A DNA stretch of 64,000 nucleotides from Halopseudomonas yangmingensis (lineage in GTDB: Bacteria > Pseudomonadota > Gammaproteobacteria > Pseudomonadales > Pseudomonadaceae), in the NCBI RefSeq assembly GCF_900114825.1, contig NZ_FOUI01000009.1, positions 57,582 to 121,581 of the forward strand, read 5' to 3'. The translations under genes were made by a program, and so were the position numbers. The notes under the pieces were generated by a model. It made no database searches, was not told the DNA's origin, and saw only the letters and a list, made by a program, of their open reading frames with translations. Positions 25,879-37,083 of the stretch are shown here, piece after piece (the stretch's first letter is position 1; each line of letters starts with the position of its first letter).

Positions 25879-27003
25879 TCACTCGTCCTGTGCGGCGGGT
25901 TCGGTATCCAGCACCTGCTCCAGCGGCAGCTGCGCATGTACGTTGACGCTGCCCTGGGCTGAGAACACCACCAGATGGTCCGCGGCGGTACGGATGCCCA
26001 ACTGTTCTCCCACCGGGTGGTCATCGTGACTAGGCAGTATGGTCTCCAGCACGCTGCCGGTGGGCAGTTGCAGGCGGTACAGGGTGGTGGCACCAAGGAA
26101 GGTCTTGCCGATGATGCGTGCCCGCAGGCTGCTGTTGTCCTGGGCGACGATGTCGTCCGGGCGCAGCAGCACATCCACTGCACTGCCGGCGGGTAACTGG
26201 TAGGCGCGGTTGCCGCGGATTACGCCGAGTTCGGTCTGCACGGTATCCGGCGTCAGCAGCTGGCCGCGAATAAAGTAGCCCTGACCGATAAAGCTGGCAA
26301 CAAAGGGGGTGGCCGGTTCGTGGTAGAGGTTGTACGGCGTGTCCCACTGCTGCAGTCGGCCTTCCTTGAGTACCCCGACGTGGTCGCACACGGCAAAGGC
26401 CTCGCTCTGGTCGTGGGTTACCAGCATCGCACTGATCTTGCGCGCCTTGAGGATCTCGCGCACCTCGGCGGACAGGCGCCGACGCAGTTCGCCATCCAGG
26501 TTGGAAAACGGCTCATCCAGCAGCAGCAGCTTGGGGTCGGGTGCCAGCGCGCGGGCCAGCGCTACGCGCTGCTGCTGGCCGCCGGACAGCTCGTGGGGGT
26601 AGCGCTTGCCCAGATGCCCCAGTTTCACCAGATCCAGTAGCTCCGCCACGATGCGTTTTCGCTCAGGATGGCGGTTGATGCCGAAGCCGACGTTGTCCTG
26701 CACGGTCAGGTGCGGGAACAGCGCGTAGTCCTGGAACACCATGCCGATCTGCCGCTGCTCGGGCGGCAGGCGTTTGTCGGCACTGCTGATGCGCTGCCCG
26801 GCCAGGCGTATTTCACCGCCAGTAATCGGCTCGAAGCCGGCAATTGCGCGCAGCGTGGTGGTCTTGCCGCAGCCGGAGGGGCCAAGCAGGCAGCCGATAT
26901 CGCCGGCACGCAGGTGGATGTTCAGCTGGCTGACTACCGGGTGACCCTGGTAGCCGCAGGACAACTGATTGAGTTCCAGTACTATGCCGTTGCTATCGCT
27001 CAT
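25879..27003 (-). CDS. Orphan ABC transporter ATP-binding protein (FbpC/PotA-like)
   Basis: 374 residues. Walker A GPSGCGKTT near residue 37, signature LSGGQQQRVALARAL, Walker B LLLLDEPFSNLD, switch VTHDQSEAF, and a C-terminal TOBE-type domain from about residue 240. This is the type that drives iron(III), molybdate or polyamine importers. No permease or binding protein lies near. It follows argF by 23 bases on the same strand, as PA3538 does in P. aeruginosa, so it is probably co-transcribed with argF. GAGG precedes the ATG at 27003. Confidence 0.85.
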   Translation of the reverse strand: MSDSNGIVLELNQLSCGYQGHPVVSQLNIHLRAGDIGCLLGPSGCGKTTTLRAIAGFEPITGGEIRLAGQRISSADKRLPPEQRQIGMVFQDYALFPHLTVQDNVGFGINRHPERKRIVAELLDLVKLGHLGKRYPHELSGGQQQRVALARALAPDPKLLLLDEPFSNLDGELRRRLSAEVREILKARKISAMLVTHDQSEAFAVCDHVGVLKEGRLQQWDTPYNLYHEPATPFVASFIGQGYFIRGQLLTPDTVQTELGVIRGNRAYQLPAGSAVDVLLRPDDIVAQDNSSLRARIIGKTFLGATTLYRLQLPTGSVLETILPSHDDHPVGEQLGIRTAADHLVVFSAQGSVNVHAQLPLEQVLDTEPAAQDE

Positions 27004-27026
27004 GTATGCCTCAGGGGTGGAGCCGC

Positions 27027-27932
27027 TCATTCAACCAGTAAAAACTCCAGCAGCGCCTTTTGCGCATGCAGGCGGTTTTCCGCCTGATCGAATACCACAC
27101 TGCGCGGATCATCCAGCAGGTCGTGGCTGACTTCCTCGCCACGGTGCGCCGGCAGGCAATGCATGAACAGCACATCGTCAGCGGCGTGATCGAGCAGGGC
27201 GGGGCTGACCTGATAAGGGCGGAAACGCGCCATGCGTGCATCGGCCTCATCTTCCTGGCCCATGGAGGCCCATACATCAGTATTCACCATGTGCGCACCG
27301 GCAACTGCTTCGCGCGGGTCGCGCACGATGGTCACGCGATCGCCTGCGGCTTCAACAAAGCGCGCATCCGGTTCGTAGCCTTGCGGACAGGCCACGCGTA
27401 ACTGGAAATCAAACTGCGTGGCGGCCTGCACAAAGGTATTGCACATATTGTTGCCGTCGCCGATCCAGACCACTGTCTTGCCCTGGATGGAGCCGCGGTG
27501 TTCAAGAAAGGTCTGCATGTCAGCCAGCAGCTGACAGGGGTGCAGATCGTCACTCAGACCATTGATGACAGGTACCGCAGAATACTCGGCGAAGGTCTCC
27601 AGAGTCTGGTGGGCAAAGGTGCGGATCATGATTGCATCGCACATCGAAGACAGTACCCGGGCGCTGTCCTCGATCGGCTCGCCCCGGCCAAGCTGGGTGT
27701 CGCGCGGGGACAGAAAGATCGACTGGCCGCCGAGCTGGATCATGCCGGCTTCGAAGGAGACCCGGGTGCGTGTCGAGGCTTTCTCGAAAATCATCGCCAG
27801 AACCCGGTTTTTCAGCGGCTCGTAGATCATGCCTTGCTTGTGCAGTTTCTTCAGCTCGCTGGCGCGCTTGATCAGGCTGTTGAGCTCGGCCGGGGTGCAG
27901 TCGGTCAGGGACAGAAAGTGGCGTACGGTCAT
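27027..27932 (-). CDS. argF: Ornithine carbamoyltransferase, anabolic
   Basis: 301 residues. The carbamoyl-phosphate loop [11 protein letters not shown] is near residue 45, the HPCQ motif at [15 protein letters not shown], and the Cys in [12 protein letters not shown] near 260 binds ornithine. It joins ornithine and carbamoyl phosphate to make citrulline in arginine synthesis. I take the ATG at 27932 and not the TTG at 27941, since the protein then begins MTVRHFLSL as in Pseudomonas ArgF. No ArgR box is obvious upstream. A possible hairpin (about 27989-28015) sits before the gene. Confidence 0.95.
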   Translation of the reverse strand: MTVRHFLSLTDCTPAELNSLIKRASELKKLHKQGMIYEPLKNRVLAMIFEKASTRTRVSFEAGMIQLGGQSIFLSPRDTQLGRGEPIEDSARVLSSMCDAIMIRTFAHQTLETFAEYSAVPVINGLSDDLHPCQLLADMQTFLEHRGSIQGKTVVWIGDGNNMCNTFVQAATQFDFQLRVACPQGYEPDARFVEAAGDRVTIVRDPREAVAGAHMVNTDVWASMGQEDEADARMARFRPYQVSPALLDHAADDVLFMHCLPAHRGEEVSHDLLDDPRSVVFDQAENRLHAQKALLEFLLVE

Positions 27933-28211
27933 GGTGTGCAACTACCCGTTGTCTGCGCTGGAGCGGCTGCCTGAGGCAACAGGTCCACCCTCCGGCCCGT
28001 TTTTGGCCGGGGAGGTTGCGCGCTGGAAAAGGGCTGATCTTATCGGCAAAGCCGAGTTGATGGCAAATCGGCCCTGGTTGGCACTGGTTGGCGTATTCAT
28101 TGGTTGAATGCGCTGGCATTTACAGCGCCTGACCTTTTGCCGGAAGCTGGAAGCCATGCGCAGACTGCGTTTTACTCTGCGAAACAGTTAACAACAACAA
28201 GCGGAACGCCC

Positions 28212-30293
28212 ATGTCCAGTGTCCATTACCGTGCCTGCAATCTCTGCGAGGCTATTTGTGGTCTGCGTATCGAACACGATAACGGTCGCATACTGTCGAT
28301 CCGTGGCGATCGTGATGATCCCTTCAGTCGCGGGCATATCTGCCCCAAGGCGGTAGCCCTGCAGGACCTGCAGAATGACCCGGACCGCCTGCGCCAGCCG
28401 CTGCGCCGGGTAGGGGGTCGCTGGCAGCCAATCGCCTGGGATGATGCCTTCGAACTGGCGGCGGAGCGTTTGCATGCCATTCAGCAGGCCCACGGGCGTA
28501 ATGCGGTGGCGGTGTATATGGGCAATCCGAATGTGCACAACTATGGCTCGATGACCCACGGCAACTATTTCCTCGGGCAGTTGCGTACCCGGCAGCGCTA
28601 TTCGGCGACTTCGGTGGACCAGTTGCCGCATCATCTGGTGTCGTTATGGCTGTATGGCAACAAGATGCTGATTCCGATTCCGGATATCGATCACACCGAC
28701 TTCTTCCTTTTGCTTGGCGGCAACCCGCTGGCGTCCAATGGCAGCATCATGACAGTGCCGGATGTCGAGCGCCGCTTGAAGGATTTGCAGGCGCGCGGCG
28801 GCAGCCTGGTGGTGGTCGATCCGCGCCGCAGCGAAACCGCCGCCATCGCCAGTCAGCACCTGTCGGTACGCCCCGGCAGCGATGCGGCGTTGCTGGCGGC
28901 AATGCTCAATACCCTGTTTGCCGAAGCACTGGTGAAACCCTCGCCGATACAGGCGCTGGCCGATGGCCTGACCGAGGTCGAGCAGGCCATGGCGCCCTTT
29001 ACTCCGGAGCGGGTGGCCGACTGGTGCGGTATTCCGGCGCCGGCGATCCGCGACCTGACCCGGCGCTTTGCCGCCGCTCAGCGGGCGGTCTGCCATGGCC
29101 GCATGGGCGTTTCGGTGCAGCGTTACGGCACCCTCTGTCAGTGGCTGATCCAGCTACTCAACCTGCTCACCGGCAATCTCGACCGCGAGGGCGGTGCGCT
29201 TTGCACCGAGCCGGCCTTTTCCGTTACCAACCCGGACAAGCCCGGTCATTTCGCTGCCTGGCACAGCCGTGTCTCCGGGTTGCCGGAGTTCAATGGCGAA
29301 CTGCCGGTGGCGGCGCTGGCCGAGGAAATCCTTACCCCCGGCGACGGGCAAATCCGTGCGCTGGTCACCTCGGCGGGCAACCCGGTGCTGTCGACGCCGA
29401 ACGGTCGTCAGCTGGATCGTGCACTGGGCAGTCTGGAGTTCATGCTGAGCGTGGACTTCTATCTGAACGAGACGACCCGGCATGCCGACCTGATTCTGCC
29501 GCCGACCACCACCCTGGAGCACGACCACTACGACATCACCTTCAACAGCTTTGCCGTGCGCAACGTGACCCGCTTCAATCAGCCGATGTTGCCCAAACCC
29601 GAAGGGGCGCTGCACGACTGGGAGATTTTTGTTGGCCTGGGGCAGGCCTGGGCGCGCCGCTGCGGTGAGCAGCCGCGTGCGGTGCAGGCGCCGGCGCAGC
29701 TGATTGCCGCCGGTCTGGCCAAGGGGCCCTGGCGTGAGCAGATCAGTCTTGAGCGACTGCTGGATGCGCCGCATGGTATTGACCTCGGCCCGTTGCGGCC
29801 GAGTCTGGCTGGCCGCCTGCAAACCGCCGATGGGCGCATTGCCTGCGCCCAGCCGCTGATGCTGGAGGAGCTGCAGCGTCTGCGTGGCGAACTCAGCCTG
29901 CCGCTGGAGGACGAGCTGCTGCTGATCGGCCGGCGGCATGTGCGCAGCAACAATTCCTGGATGCACAACAGCCACCGGCTGATCAAGGGCAAGCCGCGTG
30001 ACCAGTTGCTGATGCACCCGCAGGATCTGGCCGAGCGCGGCCTGCAGGATGGCCAACAGGTTGAGCTGGCCTCGCGCGTCGGTTGCGTGCGGGTGCAGGT
30101 GCAGGCCAGCGACGAGATGCGCCCCGGCGTGGTCAGCCTGCCACATGGCTGGGGGCATGACCGTGCCGGCGTGCAGCTGGGCGTGGCCACCGGGCATCCG
30201 GGGGTGAGTGCCAATGATCTGACCGACGAGCAGTGGCTCGACCCGGTCACCGGCAATGCGGCGTTGAACGGGGTGCCGGTGCGCATCCTCTGA
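28212..30293 (+). CDS. Molybdopterin-dependent oxidoreductase (FdhF/BisC superfamily)
   Basis: 693 residues. A 4Fe-4S motif CNLCEAICG, with the fourth Cys in GHICPKA, stands at the N-terminus; then the molybdopterin domains with MGNPNVHNYG, LLGGNPLASNG and the C-terminal dinucleotide-binding domain (RRHVRSNNSWMHNS). There is no Tat signal, so it is cytosolic. The gene stands alone: no small subunit, ferredoxin or cofactor genes are near, so the substrate cannot be fixed from context. The start at 28212 is chosen by the GCGGA ribosome site and by domain position. Confidence 0.85.
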   Translation: MSSVHYRACNLCEAICGLRIEHDNGRILSIRGDRDDPFSRGHICPKAVALQDLQNDPDRLRQPLRRVGGRWQPIAWDDAFELAAERLHAIQQAHGRNAVAVYMGNPNVHNYGSMTHGNYFLGQLRTRQRYSATSVDQLPHHLVSLWLYGNKMLIPIPDIDHTDFFLLLGGNPLASNGSIMTVPDVERRLKDLQARGGSLVVVDPRRSETAAIASQHLSVRPGSDAALLAAMLNTLFAEALVKPSPIQALADGLTEVEQAMAPFTPERVADWCGIPAPAIRDLTRRFAAAQRAVCHGRMGVSVQRYGTLCQWLIQLLNLLTGNLDREGGALCTEPAFSVTNPDKPGHFAAWHSRVSGLPEFNGELPVAALAEEILTPGDGQIRALVTSAGNPVLSTPNGRQLDRALGSLEFMLSVDFYLNETTRHADLILPPTTTLEHDHYDITFNSFAVRNVTRFNQPMLPKPEGALHDWEIFVGLGQAWARRCGEQPRAVQAPAQLIAAGLAKGPWREQISLERLLDAPHGIDLGPLRPSLAGRLQTADGRIACAQPLMLEELQRLRGELSLPLEDELLLIGRRHVRSNNSWMHNSHRLIKGKPRDQLLMHPQDLAERGLQDGQQVELASRVGCVRVQVQASDEMRPGVVSLPHGWGHDRAGVQLGVATGHPGVSANDLTDEQWLDPVTGNAALNGVPVRIL

Positions 30294-30396
30294 GGCAATT
30301 CCCCACGCCCCGTACGGATGAATCGGCGGGGCGCTTTGCGTTACACTGCGCGGGTTTTGGGGCTGCGGCCCCGTTCAGTCAGCTATGAGGAGCACC

Positions 30397-30714
30397 ATGG
30401 ATACCATCGACGTCATCAAAGAGCAGATCGCCAACAATCCGGTCCTGATTTACATGAAGGGTGCGCCGAATGCTCCCCAGTGCGGCTTTTCCGCCCGCGC
30501 CGTGCAGGCGCTGATGGCCTGCGGCGAGAAGTTTGCCTATGTCGATATCCTGCAGAACCCGGATATCCGTGCCACCCTGCCGCAATACGCCAACTGGCCG
30601 ACCTTTCCGCAGCTGTGGGTTGGCGGTGAGCTGGTCGGTGGCAGCGATATCATTCTGGAGCTGCACGAGTCCGGTGAGTTGCAGAAGATGATTGCGGCGG
30701 CTGCGGTCAAGTAA
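30397..30714 (+). CDS. grxD: Monothiol glutaredoxin Grx4/GrxD
   Basis: 105 residues. The CGFS motif stands in APQCGFSARAV near residue 30, and TFPQLWVGGELVGG binds glutathione. It carries 2Fe-2S clusters with glutathione and gives them to target proteins. GAGGAG precedes the ATG at 30397; a second ATG 12 bases earlier is less well placed. Monocistronic, followed by a shared terminator. Confidence 0.95.
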   Translation: MDTIDVIKEQIANNPVLIYMKGAPNAPQCGFSARAVQALMACGEKFAYVDILQNPDIRATLPQYANWPTFPQLWVGGELVGGSDIILELHESGELQKMIAAAAVK

Positions 30715-30734
30715 CCCGCGCGGTTGTGTGAAAA

Positions 30735-30764
30735 ACAATGCCCCGGTCAGCGCCGGGGCATTGT
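30735..30764. terminator. Bidirectional terminator between grxD and the SDR gene
   Basis: A perfect 12-bp stem (ACAATGCCCCGG/CCGGGGCATTGT) with a six-base loop. On the minus strand it is followed by TTTTT, so it is a good intrinsic terminator for the SDR operon. On the plus strand CGTTTC follows, weaker for grxD. Confidence 0.78.
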
Positions 30765-30768
30765 CGTT

Positions 30769-31557
30769 TCAGACCTTCATGCCGGGCAGGTTCAGCGAGG
30801 CGGTGTTGCCGCCGTCCACTGCCAGCGCCTGGCCGGTGATATAGCTGGCATCGTCGCTGGCGAGAAAGGCAATGGCAGCGGCGATTTCCTCGGGGCGACC
30901 AAAGCGGCGCAGTTCACAGCGGGCACCCAGCTTGGCTTCCTTGTTGTTGGCGCGGGCATAGTCGAATACCGGCTTGGTCATGCCGGTTTCCACCAGACCG
31001 GGGCACACCGCGTTGACGCGGATGTTCAGGCCGCCCAGATCACAGGCGCTGGTCATGGTGAAGTTGATCACCCCGGCCTTCGAGGCGCTGTAGGCATTGC
31101 CGCCGGCGCCGGAGCGAATGCCGGCCACCGAGGCGGTGTTGACGATGGCGCCGCCGCCTTGTTTTTCCATTTGCCGCGAGGCGTATTTGCTGAACAGCAT
31201 CACGCCATACAGGTTGACGCCGATAATTTTCTGCCAGGTTTCCAGGCTCTGGTCCTGTACCGTGCTGTAGTCGCCACCGGCGATCCCGGCATTGTTGCAC
31301 AGCACGTCCAGTTGGCCGAAGGCGGCAATGGTCTGCTCGACACAGTCCTGCACGGCGGCCTCGTCGGCCACGTCCACCAGCATGCTCCTGGCGTCGCTGC
31401 CGGCGGGCAGTTGTTCCAGGGTCTGGCGCAGGCCGTCCTCGTTACGATCGACCAGCATCAGGCGCGCGCCCTCTGCGGCCAGACGTACGGCGGTGGCACG
31501 CCCAATACCGCTACCGGCTCCGGTGATCAGGGCGACTTTGTTGATGAAACGTTGCAT
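30769..31557 (-). CDS. Short-chain dehydrogenase/reductase (SDR)
   Basis: 262 residues. The nucleotide loop GAGSGIG is near residue 12, NNAG follows at about 89, and the catalytic Tyr-Lys stands in YSASKAG near 155 with the Ser just ahead. The acidic residue after the second strand (VDRNEDG) points to NAD. Substrate unknown. Last of a three-gene minus-strand operon after the phosphotransferase and SurE-like genes, 19 bases after the latter. CGGAGA precedes the ATG. Confidence 0.88.
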   Translation of the reverse strand: MQRFINKVALITGAGSGIGRATAVRLAAEGARLMLVDRNEDGLRQTLEQLPAGSDARSMLVDVADEAAVQDCVEQTIAAFGQLDVLCNNAGIAGGDYSTVQDQSLETWQKIIGVNLYGVMLFSKYASRQMEKQGGGAIVNTASVAGIRSGAGGNAYSASKAGVINFTMTSACDLGGLNIRVNAVCPGLVETGMTKPVFDYARANNKEAKLGARCELRRFGRPEEIAAAIAFLASDDASYITGQALAVDGGNTASLNLPGMKV

Positions 31558-31576
31558 GCGGTTTCTCCGTTAGTGT

Positions 31577-32407
31577 TCAGTGATCCAGGCTCAGCGCGCC
31601 GTCTGCGGCGTCCTCGTCCTGTGGCTGGATGCCGAGGGCCTCTGCCAGTTGGTTGCCATCCAGTTGCCAGTTGGCGATCTCCCGCTCGAAGCGCAGCGGC
31701 GAGATGCTGATGCGTCCGGCACGCAGGGCGCCAACGTCGGTATCCAGACCACTGATGCGCTCGGCCTGGCGCTGGAAGCCGAGCCAGTAGTAGGGCACGT
31801 CGCGGGTGTCGCGGCGGCTTTCGATGTTGATTCCGGCGATGCTGCCGGCACGGGCGCGACACAGCGCGACGCCGGTGACCTGATCAGCAGGACGGGCCGG
31901 GAAGTTGATGTTCATCGCGCAGTCGGTGGGCCAGCCCTTGGCGAGCAACTGGCGAACGATCTCTGCACCGTAGCGGCGGGAGGTGTCCCAGTGGACCTCG
32001 CTACCCTTGTGGTAGGCCTGCGACAGGGCAATCGCCGGGATATTCAGCAGGGTGGCGGTGAGGGCGCCGCCGATGGTGCCCGAGTAGGCCACCGAGTCGC
32101 TGATGTTGGCGCCGCAGTTGACCCCGGACAGCACCAGATCCGGTGGTTCCGGCATCAGCTCGCTGACACCGAGCATCACACAGTCGCTGGGGGTGCCGCT
32201 GACACTGAAACGCTGCGGGTCGAAGGTATGCACGCGCAGCGGCTGGTGCAGCGAAATCGACATGGAAACGCCGCTCTGGTCGAGATCCGGGGAGATCACC
32301 CAGACCTCTTCGGCGATTTCCCGGGCGATTTCCTCGAGTACCCCGAGACCTGGCCCGCGCCAGCCGTCATCGTTGGTCAGCAGTACGCGCTTGACGGGTT
32401 TGCTCAT
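31577..32407 (-). CDS. SurE-like 5'-nucleotidase, divergent paralogue
   Basis: 276 residues. The N-terminal metal motif LLTNDDGW is intact (Asp-Asp), with SGVNCGANISDSVAYSGTI as the family's second motif and VSGTPSDCVMLG as the third. It hydrolyses nucleoside monophosphates or related phosphates by family. It differs clearly from the housekeeping SurE at 38612 and is longer by 26 residues. AGGAG precedes the ATG. It lies three bases after the phosphotransferase stop. A role with that kinase and the SDR is likely, but which phosphoester is hydrolysed is unknown. Confidence 0.82.
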   Translation of the reverse strand: MSKPVKRVLLTNDDGWRGPGLGVLEEIAREIAEEVWVISPDLDQSGVSMSISLHQPLRVHTFDPQRFSVSGTPSDCVMLGVSELMPEPPDLVLSGVNCGANISDSVAYSGTIGGALTATLLNIPAIALSQAYHKGSEVHWDTSRRYGAEIVRQLLAKGWPTDCAMNINFPARPADQVTGVALCRARAGSIAGINIESRRDTRDVPYYWLGFQRQAERISGLDTDVGALRAGRISISPLRFEREIANWQLDGNQLAEALGIQPQDEDAADGALSLDH

Positions 32408-32410
32408 AAG

Positions 32411-33469
32411 TCAGGACTCCTGGTTACCCTGGGCGATTTCCCAGCCGCGCTGGGCCAGCAGGCCGGCGCGCTGGCCGACTTCGAGGGCGTCAGCGTTACT
32501 GGCGTTACCCTGCAGGGCACGGTGATAGACGCCCTGCAGAATGGCGGCCAGGCGGAACAGCGAGAAGGCCAGGAAGAAGTTCCAGTCGGGAATGCTGTCA
32601 CGACCGGTGAATTCGCAGTACCAGTCCAGCAGTTGCTGCTCCTCGGGAATCTGCAGCCCCTTGAGGTCGGCACCCTGCATGCCCTTGACGCCATTCACGC
32701 CAGCCGGCAGGTGATAGGGCAGGCAGCAGTAGGCCAGATCCGACAGCGGATGGCCGAGGGTTGCCAGTTCCCAGTCGAGAATCGCCACCACGCGCGGTTC
32801 GCTGGGGTGCAGGATCAGGTTGCCGATACGGAAGTCGCCGTGGGCGATGGTGGTGAAGTCCTCGCTCGGTGCATTGGCCGGCAGCCAGGCCATCAGCGCA
32901 TCCATGGCCGGCATGTCGCCGGTGCGGCTGGCCTCGAACTGGCCACTCCAGCGCTTGATCTGGCGCTGCACATAACCTTCCGGTTTGCCATAGCCCTCCA
33001 GACCAATGGCCTTCCAGTTGGCATTGTGCAGTTTGGCCATGGTTTCGATCATCGAGCGATAGATCGGGGTACGCTGGGCCGGGTCCACGTCAGTCAGCAG
33101 CGGCTGGGTGTGCACGCGGCCTTCGACGTGGTCCATGATGTAGAAGTTGGTGCCGATGATTTCCGGGTCCTCGCACAGCAGGCGCGCCTTGGGTACCGGG
33201 ACGCCGGTACCGTCGAGGGCGTTGATCACCTGATATTCGCGTTCGACCATGTGCGCCGACGGCAACAGTTTCCCCGGCGGCTTCTTGCGCAGTACATAGC
33301 GCTTCTCGCCGATCTGCAGCAGGAAGGTGGGGTTTGACTGGCCACCCTGGAACTGTTTGATCTGCAGGCCCTGCTCGACATCGGGCAGGCGGCCCTTGAG
33401 CCAGTCGGCCAGTTTTTGCTGGTCAAAGCGGTGGGCGGGCAATACGTCAATCAGCGTGGCTTCGCTCAT
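32411..33469 (-). CDS. Phosphotransferase family protein (APH fold, ACAD10/11-like)
   Basis: 352 residues of the aminoglycoside-phosphotransferase/choline-kinase fold. FLLQIGEKRYVLRKKPPG near residue 45 holds the ATP-site Lys; the catalytic loop is IAHGDFRIGNLILHP near 205, with the second Asp in ILDWELATLGHPLSDL. Proteins of this type, often near acyl-CoA dehydrogenases, are linked to 4-hydroxy acid breakdown in which a hydroxyl is phosphorylated. That substrate is inference here. The ATG at 33469 is the start of the first operon gene. Confidence 0.82.
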   Translation of the reverse strand: MSEATLIDVLPAHRFDQQKLADWLKGRLPDVEQGLQIKQFQGGQSNPTFLLQIGEKRYVLRKKPPGKLLPSAHMVEREYQVINALDGTGVPVPKARLLCEDPEIIGTNFYIMDHVEGRVHTQPLLTDVDPAQRTPIYRSMIETMAKLHNANWKAIGLEGYGKPEGYVQRQIKRWSGQFEASRTGDMPAMDALMAWLPANAPSEDFTTIAHGDFRIGNLILHPSEPRVVAILDWELATLGHPLSDLAYCCLPYHLPAGVNGVKGMQGADLKGLQIPEEQQLLDWYCEFTGRDSIPDWNFFLAFSLFRLAAILQGVYHRALQGNASNADALEVGQRAGLLAQRGWEIAQGNQES

Positions 33470-33562
33470 CGGATCAATCCTGTTCAGTAAAAATGTGACC
33501 GCATGGTACCGGCGCGCCGGTTGGCTTGTCATGCCCGGCTCCCGGGCAACATCGAATTGTCA

Positions 33563-33577
33563 CATGCCAGCGGCATG
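33563..33577. promoter_or_regulatory. Palindrome upstream of the phosphotransferase operon
   Basis: CATGCC and GGCATG are separated by AGC, a perfect 6-bp-arm palindrome 94 bases before the phosphotransferase ATG and 49 before the small ORF at 33626. It could be an operator for either direction; no regulator is named. Confidence 0.3.
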
Positions 33578-33625
33578 CTTGGCGGAAACATAAGGCAGGC
33601 GAATGATTGCGGATGGAGGCAGGCG

Positions 33626-33709
33626 ATGCTGGATTGGCTTGAGGAGTTGCTGGAGGAACGCGAGCTAGAGCTGGATGAGGCGCTGGTGGAGGATGCCGAG
33701 GAGATGTAG
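33626..33709 (+). CDS. Possible 27-residue acidic small protein
   Basis: ATG at 33626 with GGAGG placed six bases upstream, a near ideal ribosome site. The frame encodes a strongly acidic helix (MLDWLEELLEERELELDEA, then VEDAEEM) and ends TAG at 33707. The longer in-frame extension to 33503 lacks a ribosome site. It lies between two divergent and convergent genes with free space. A real short gene is possible; chance cannot be excluded on one sequence. Confidence 0.35.
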   Translation: MLDWLEELLEERELELDEALVEDAEEM

Positions 33710-33727
33710 GGCGAGTATGGAGCCTGT

Positions 33728-34762
33728 TCAGCTTTTCTGAATATTCCCCAGCAGATCAGTCCGGCGCTGCTTGCGATAGCTTCCCGGTGGTTCTCCGGTC
33801 CAGCGGCGGAAGGCGCGCTGGAAGGCTTCGGGTGAGGAAAAGCCGAGCAGGAAGGCGACTTCGCCCAGCGCCAGTTCGGTGTCGCGCACATAGCTCAGTG
33901 CCAGTTCACGGCGAGTGTCGTCGATGATGTCCTGAAAGCGCGTGTGATCCTCACGCTGCAGTCGTCGGCGCAGGGTCCAGGCTGGCAGGCCGAGTTGGCG
34001 CGCGGTTTCCTCCAGACTTGGCAGGCGGCTGTGCAGGCGCGGCGAGACGATTTCCTCGACCCGTTCGCGCAGGCGCTTGTGGCGGGTCAGCTCATCCAGT
34101 TGTTCGGCGCACAGGCGCAGCAGCTCGGCGTGCGTGGCTGGCGCGCTGCCCGGCAGCGGCTGTTGCAGGCTGGCGCTGTCCCAAATCAGCTGATTGTGCG
34201 GCTGCTCGAACAGCACCGGGCAGTTGAACAACTGCTCGTGGCGTTCGGCATAGTCCGGCGCCGGAAATTCGATATGCACCTCGCGCAGGCGTGCCTGCCC
34301 ACCGCTCAGTTGCCAGCCAAGATATGCCCGTGAGGCGAGTGCCGAGTCGACCACAAACAGGTTGAAAGCGTTGTACGGGCTGATGGAATAGAAGCGCAGG
34401 GCCGGGGCGTCGAAGCTGGAGTGACCGCGGTAGTTCTGGCTGGTCAGGCGCTCAAAGCGCACCAGTGCGGAAAAGGCGTCGTGCAGGGTGGCGGCGCAGG
34501 CGGCGGCCATGCCCGGCAGGCCGAAATGCTGAGGCAGGCTGTGGCTACCCATTAGCAGGCCAAGGCCGGGACGGCCGCTGAGACGGATAGCGGCATGTCC
34601 CAGACGCATAAAGCGCGGAATGCTGATGCGCGCATTGGCGCTGCCAAGCAACCGCTGGTCGATGCGGTAGCGCTGCAGCAGCGGGTCTGGGTCATGGCCC
34701 AGACTGCGCAATGCCGTTTGCAGGCTGTACAGGTAGCCAACTGACAGGTCGCCAAGTTTCAT
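33728..34762 (-). CDS. AraC-family transcriptional regulator (OruR/ArgR-type N-domain)
   Basis: 344 residues. Residues about 20-205 are an arabinose-binding-like N domain (GSHSLPQHFGLPGMAAAC), and the C-terminal 90 residues hold two helix-turn-helix motifs ending in the conserved VAFLLGFSSPEAFQRAFRRWTG. It is divergent from fadH across 159 bases, so fadH regulation by this protein is likely, as with the corresponding neighbour of fadH in P. aeruginosa. Inducer unknown. Confidence 0.85.
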   Translation of the reverse strand: MKLGDLSVGYLYSLQTALRSLGHDPDPLLQRYRIDQRLLGSANARISIPRFMRLGHAAIRLSGRPGLGLLMGSHSLPQHFGLPGMAAACAATLHDAFSALVRFERLTSQNYRGHSSFDAPALRFYSISPYNAFNLFVVDSALASRAYLGWQLSGGQARLREVHIEFPAPDYAERHEQLFNCPVLFEQPHNQLIWDSASLQQPLPGSAPATHAELLRLCAEQLDELTRHKRLRERVEEIVSPRLHSRLPSLEETARQLGLPAWTLRRRLQREDHTRFQDIIDDTRRELALSYVRDTELALGEVAFLLGFSSPEAFQRAFRRWTGEPPGSYRKQRRTDLLGNIQKS

Positions 34763-34900
34763 CCGCTGTTCTCTGCAGGGTCTGCCAATAAATGTAATTC
34801 AAGGTTATTAAAATGTCACCTTGGGTGATTGAGCGGGCGATGGTAGAGGCCTATTGTCTTGCCATACAAACGCCGGACAGGTATCCGGCGGTCCTGATGA

Positions 34901-36958
<2,058 letters not shown>

Positions 36959-36976
36959 TGCCTCTGCGTTGAACAA

Positions 36977-36999
36977 GGCGGCCCTGCGGGGCCGCTTTT
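36977..36999 (+). terminator. Rho-independent terminator after fadH
   Basis: GCGGCCC/GGGCCGC with a four-base loop and TTTT, 18 bases after the stop codon. Confidence 0.75.
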
Positions 37000-37083
37000 G
37001 CGTTGTGCGCATGCCATCTGCCGGTTCCGTGGCGGGTGCCTATCGCGGTAAGATCGCCGCGTCGCATTTATCAGGAGTGGCGC

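Noticed and set aside
27989..28015. Attenuator-like hairpin before argF
   Set aside because: The stem has unequal arms and no T-run in the argF direction; no leader peptide frame with Arg codons is visible.
31580..33337. Plus-strand frame of 585 codons over the SurE-like and phosphotransferase genes
   Set aside because: No motif and no ribosome site; the opposite strand has clear catalytic motifs.
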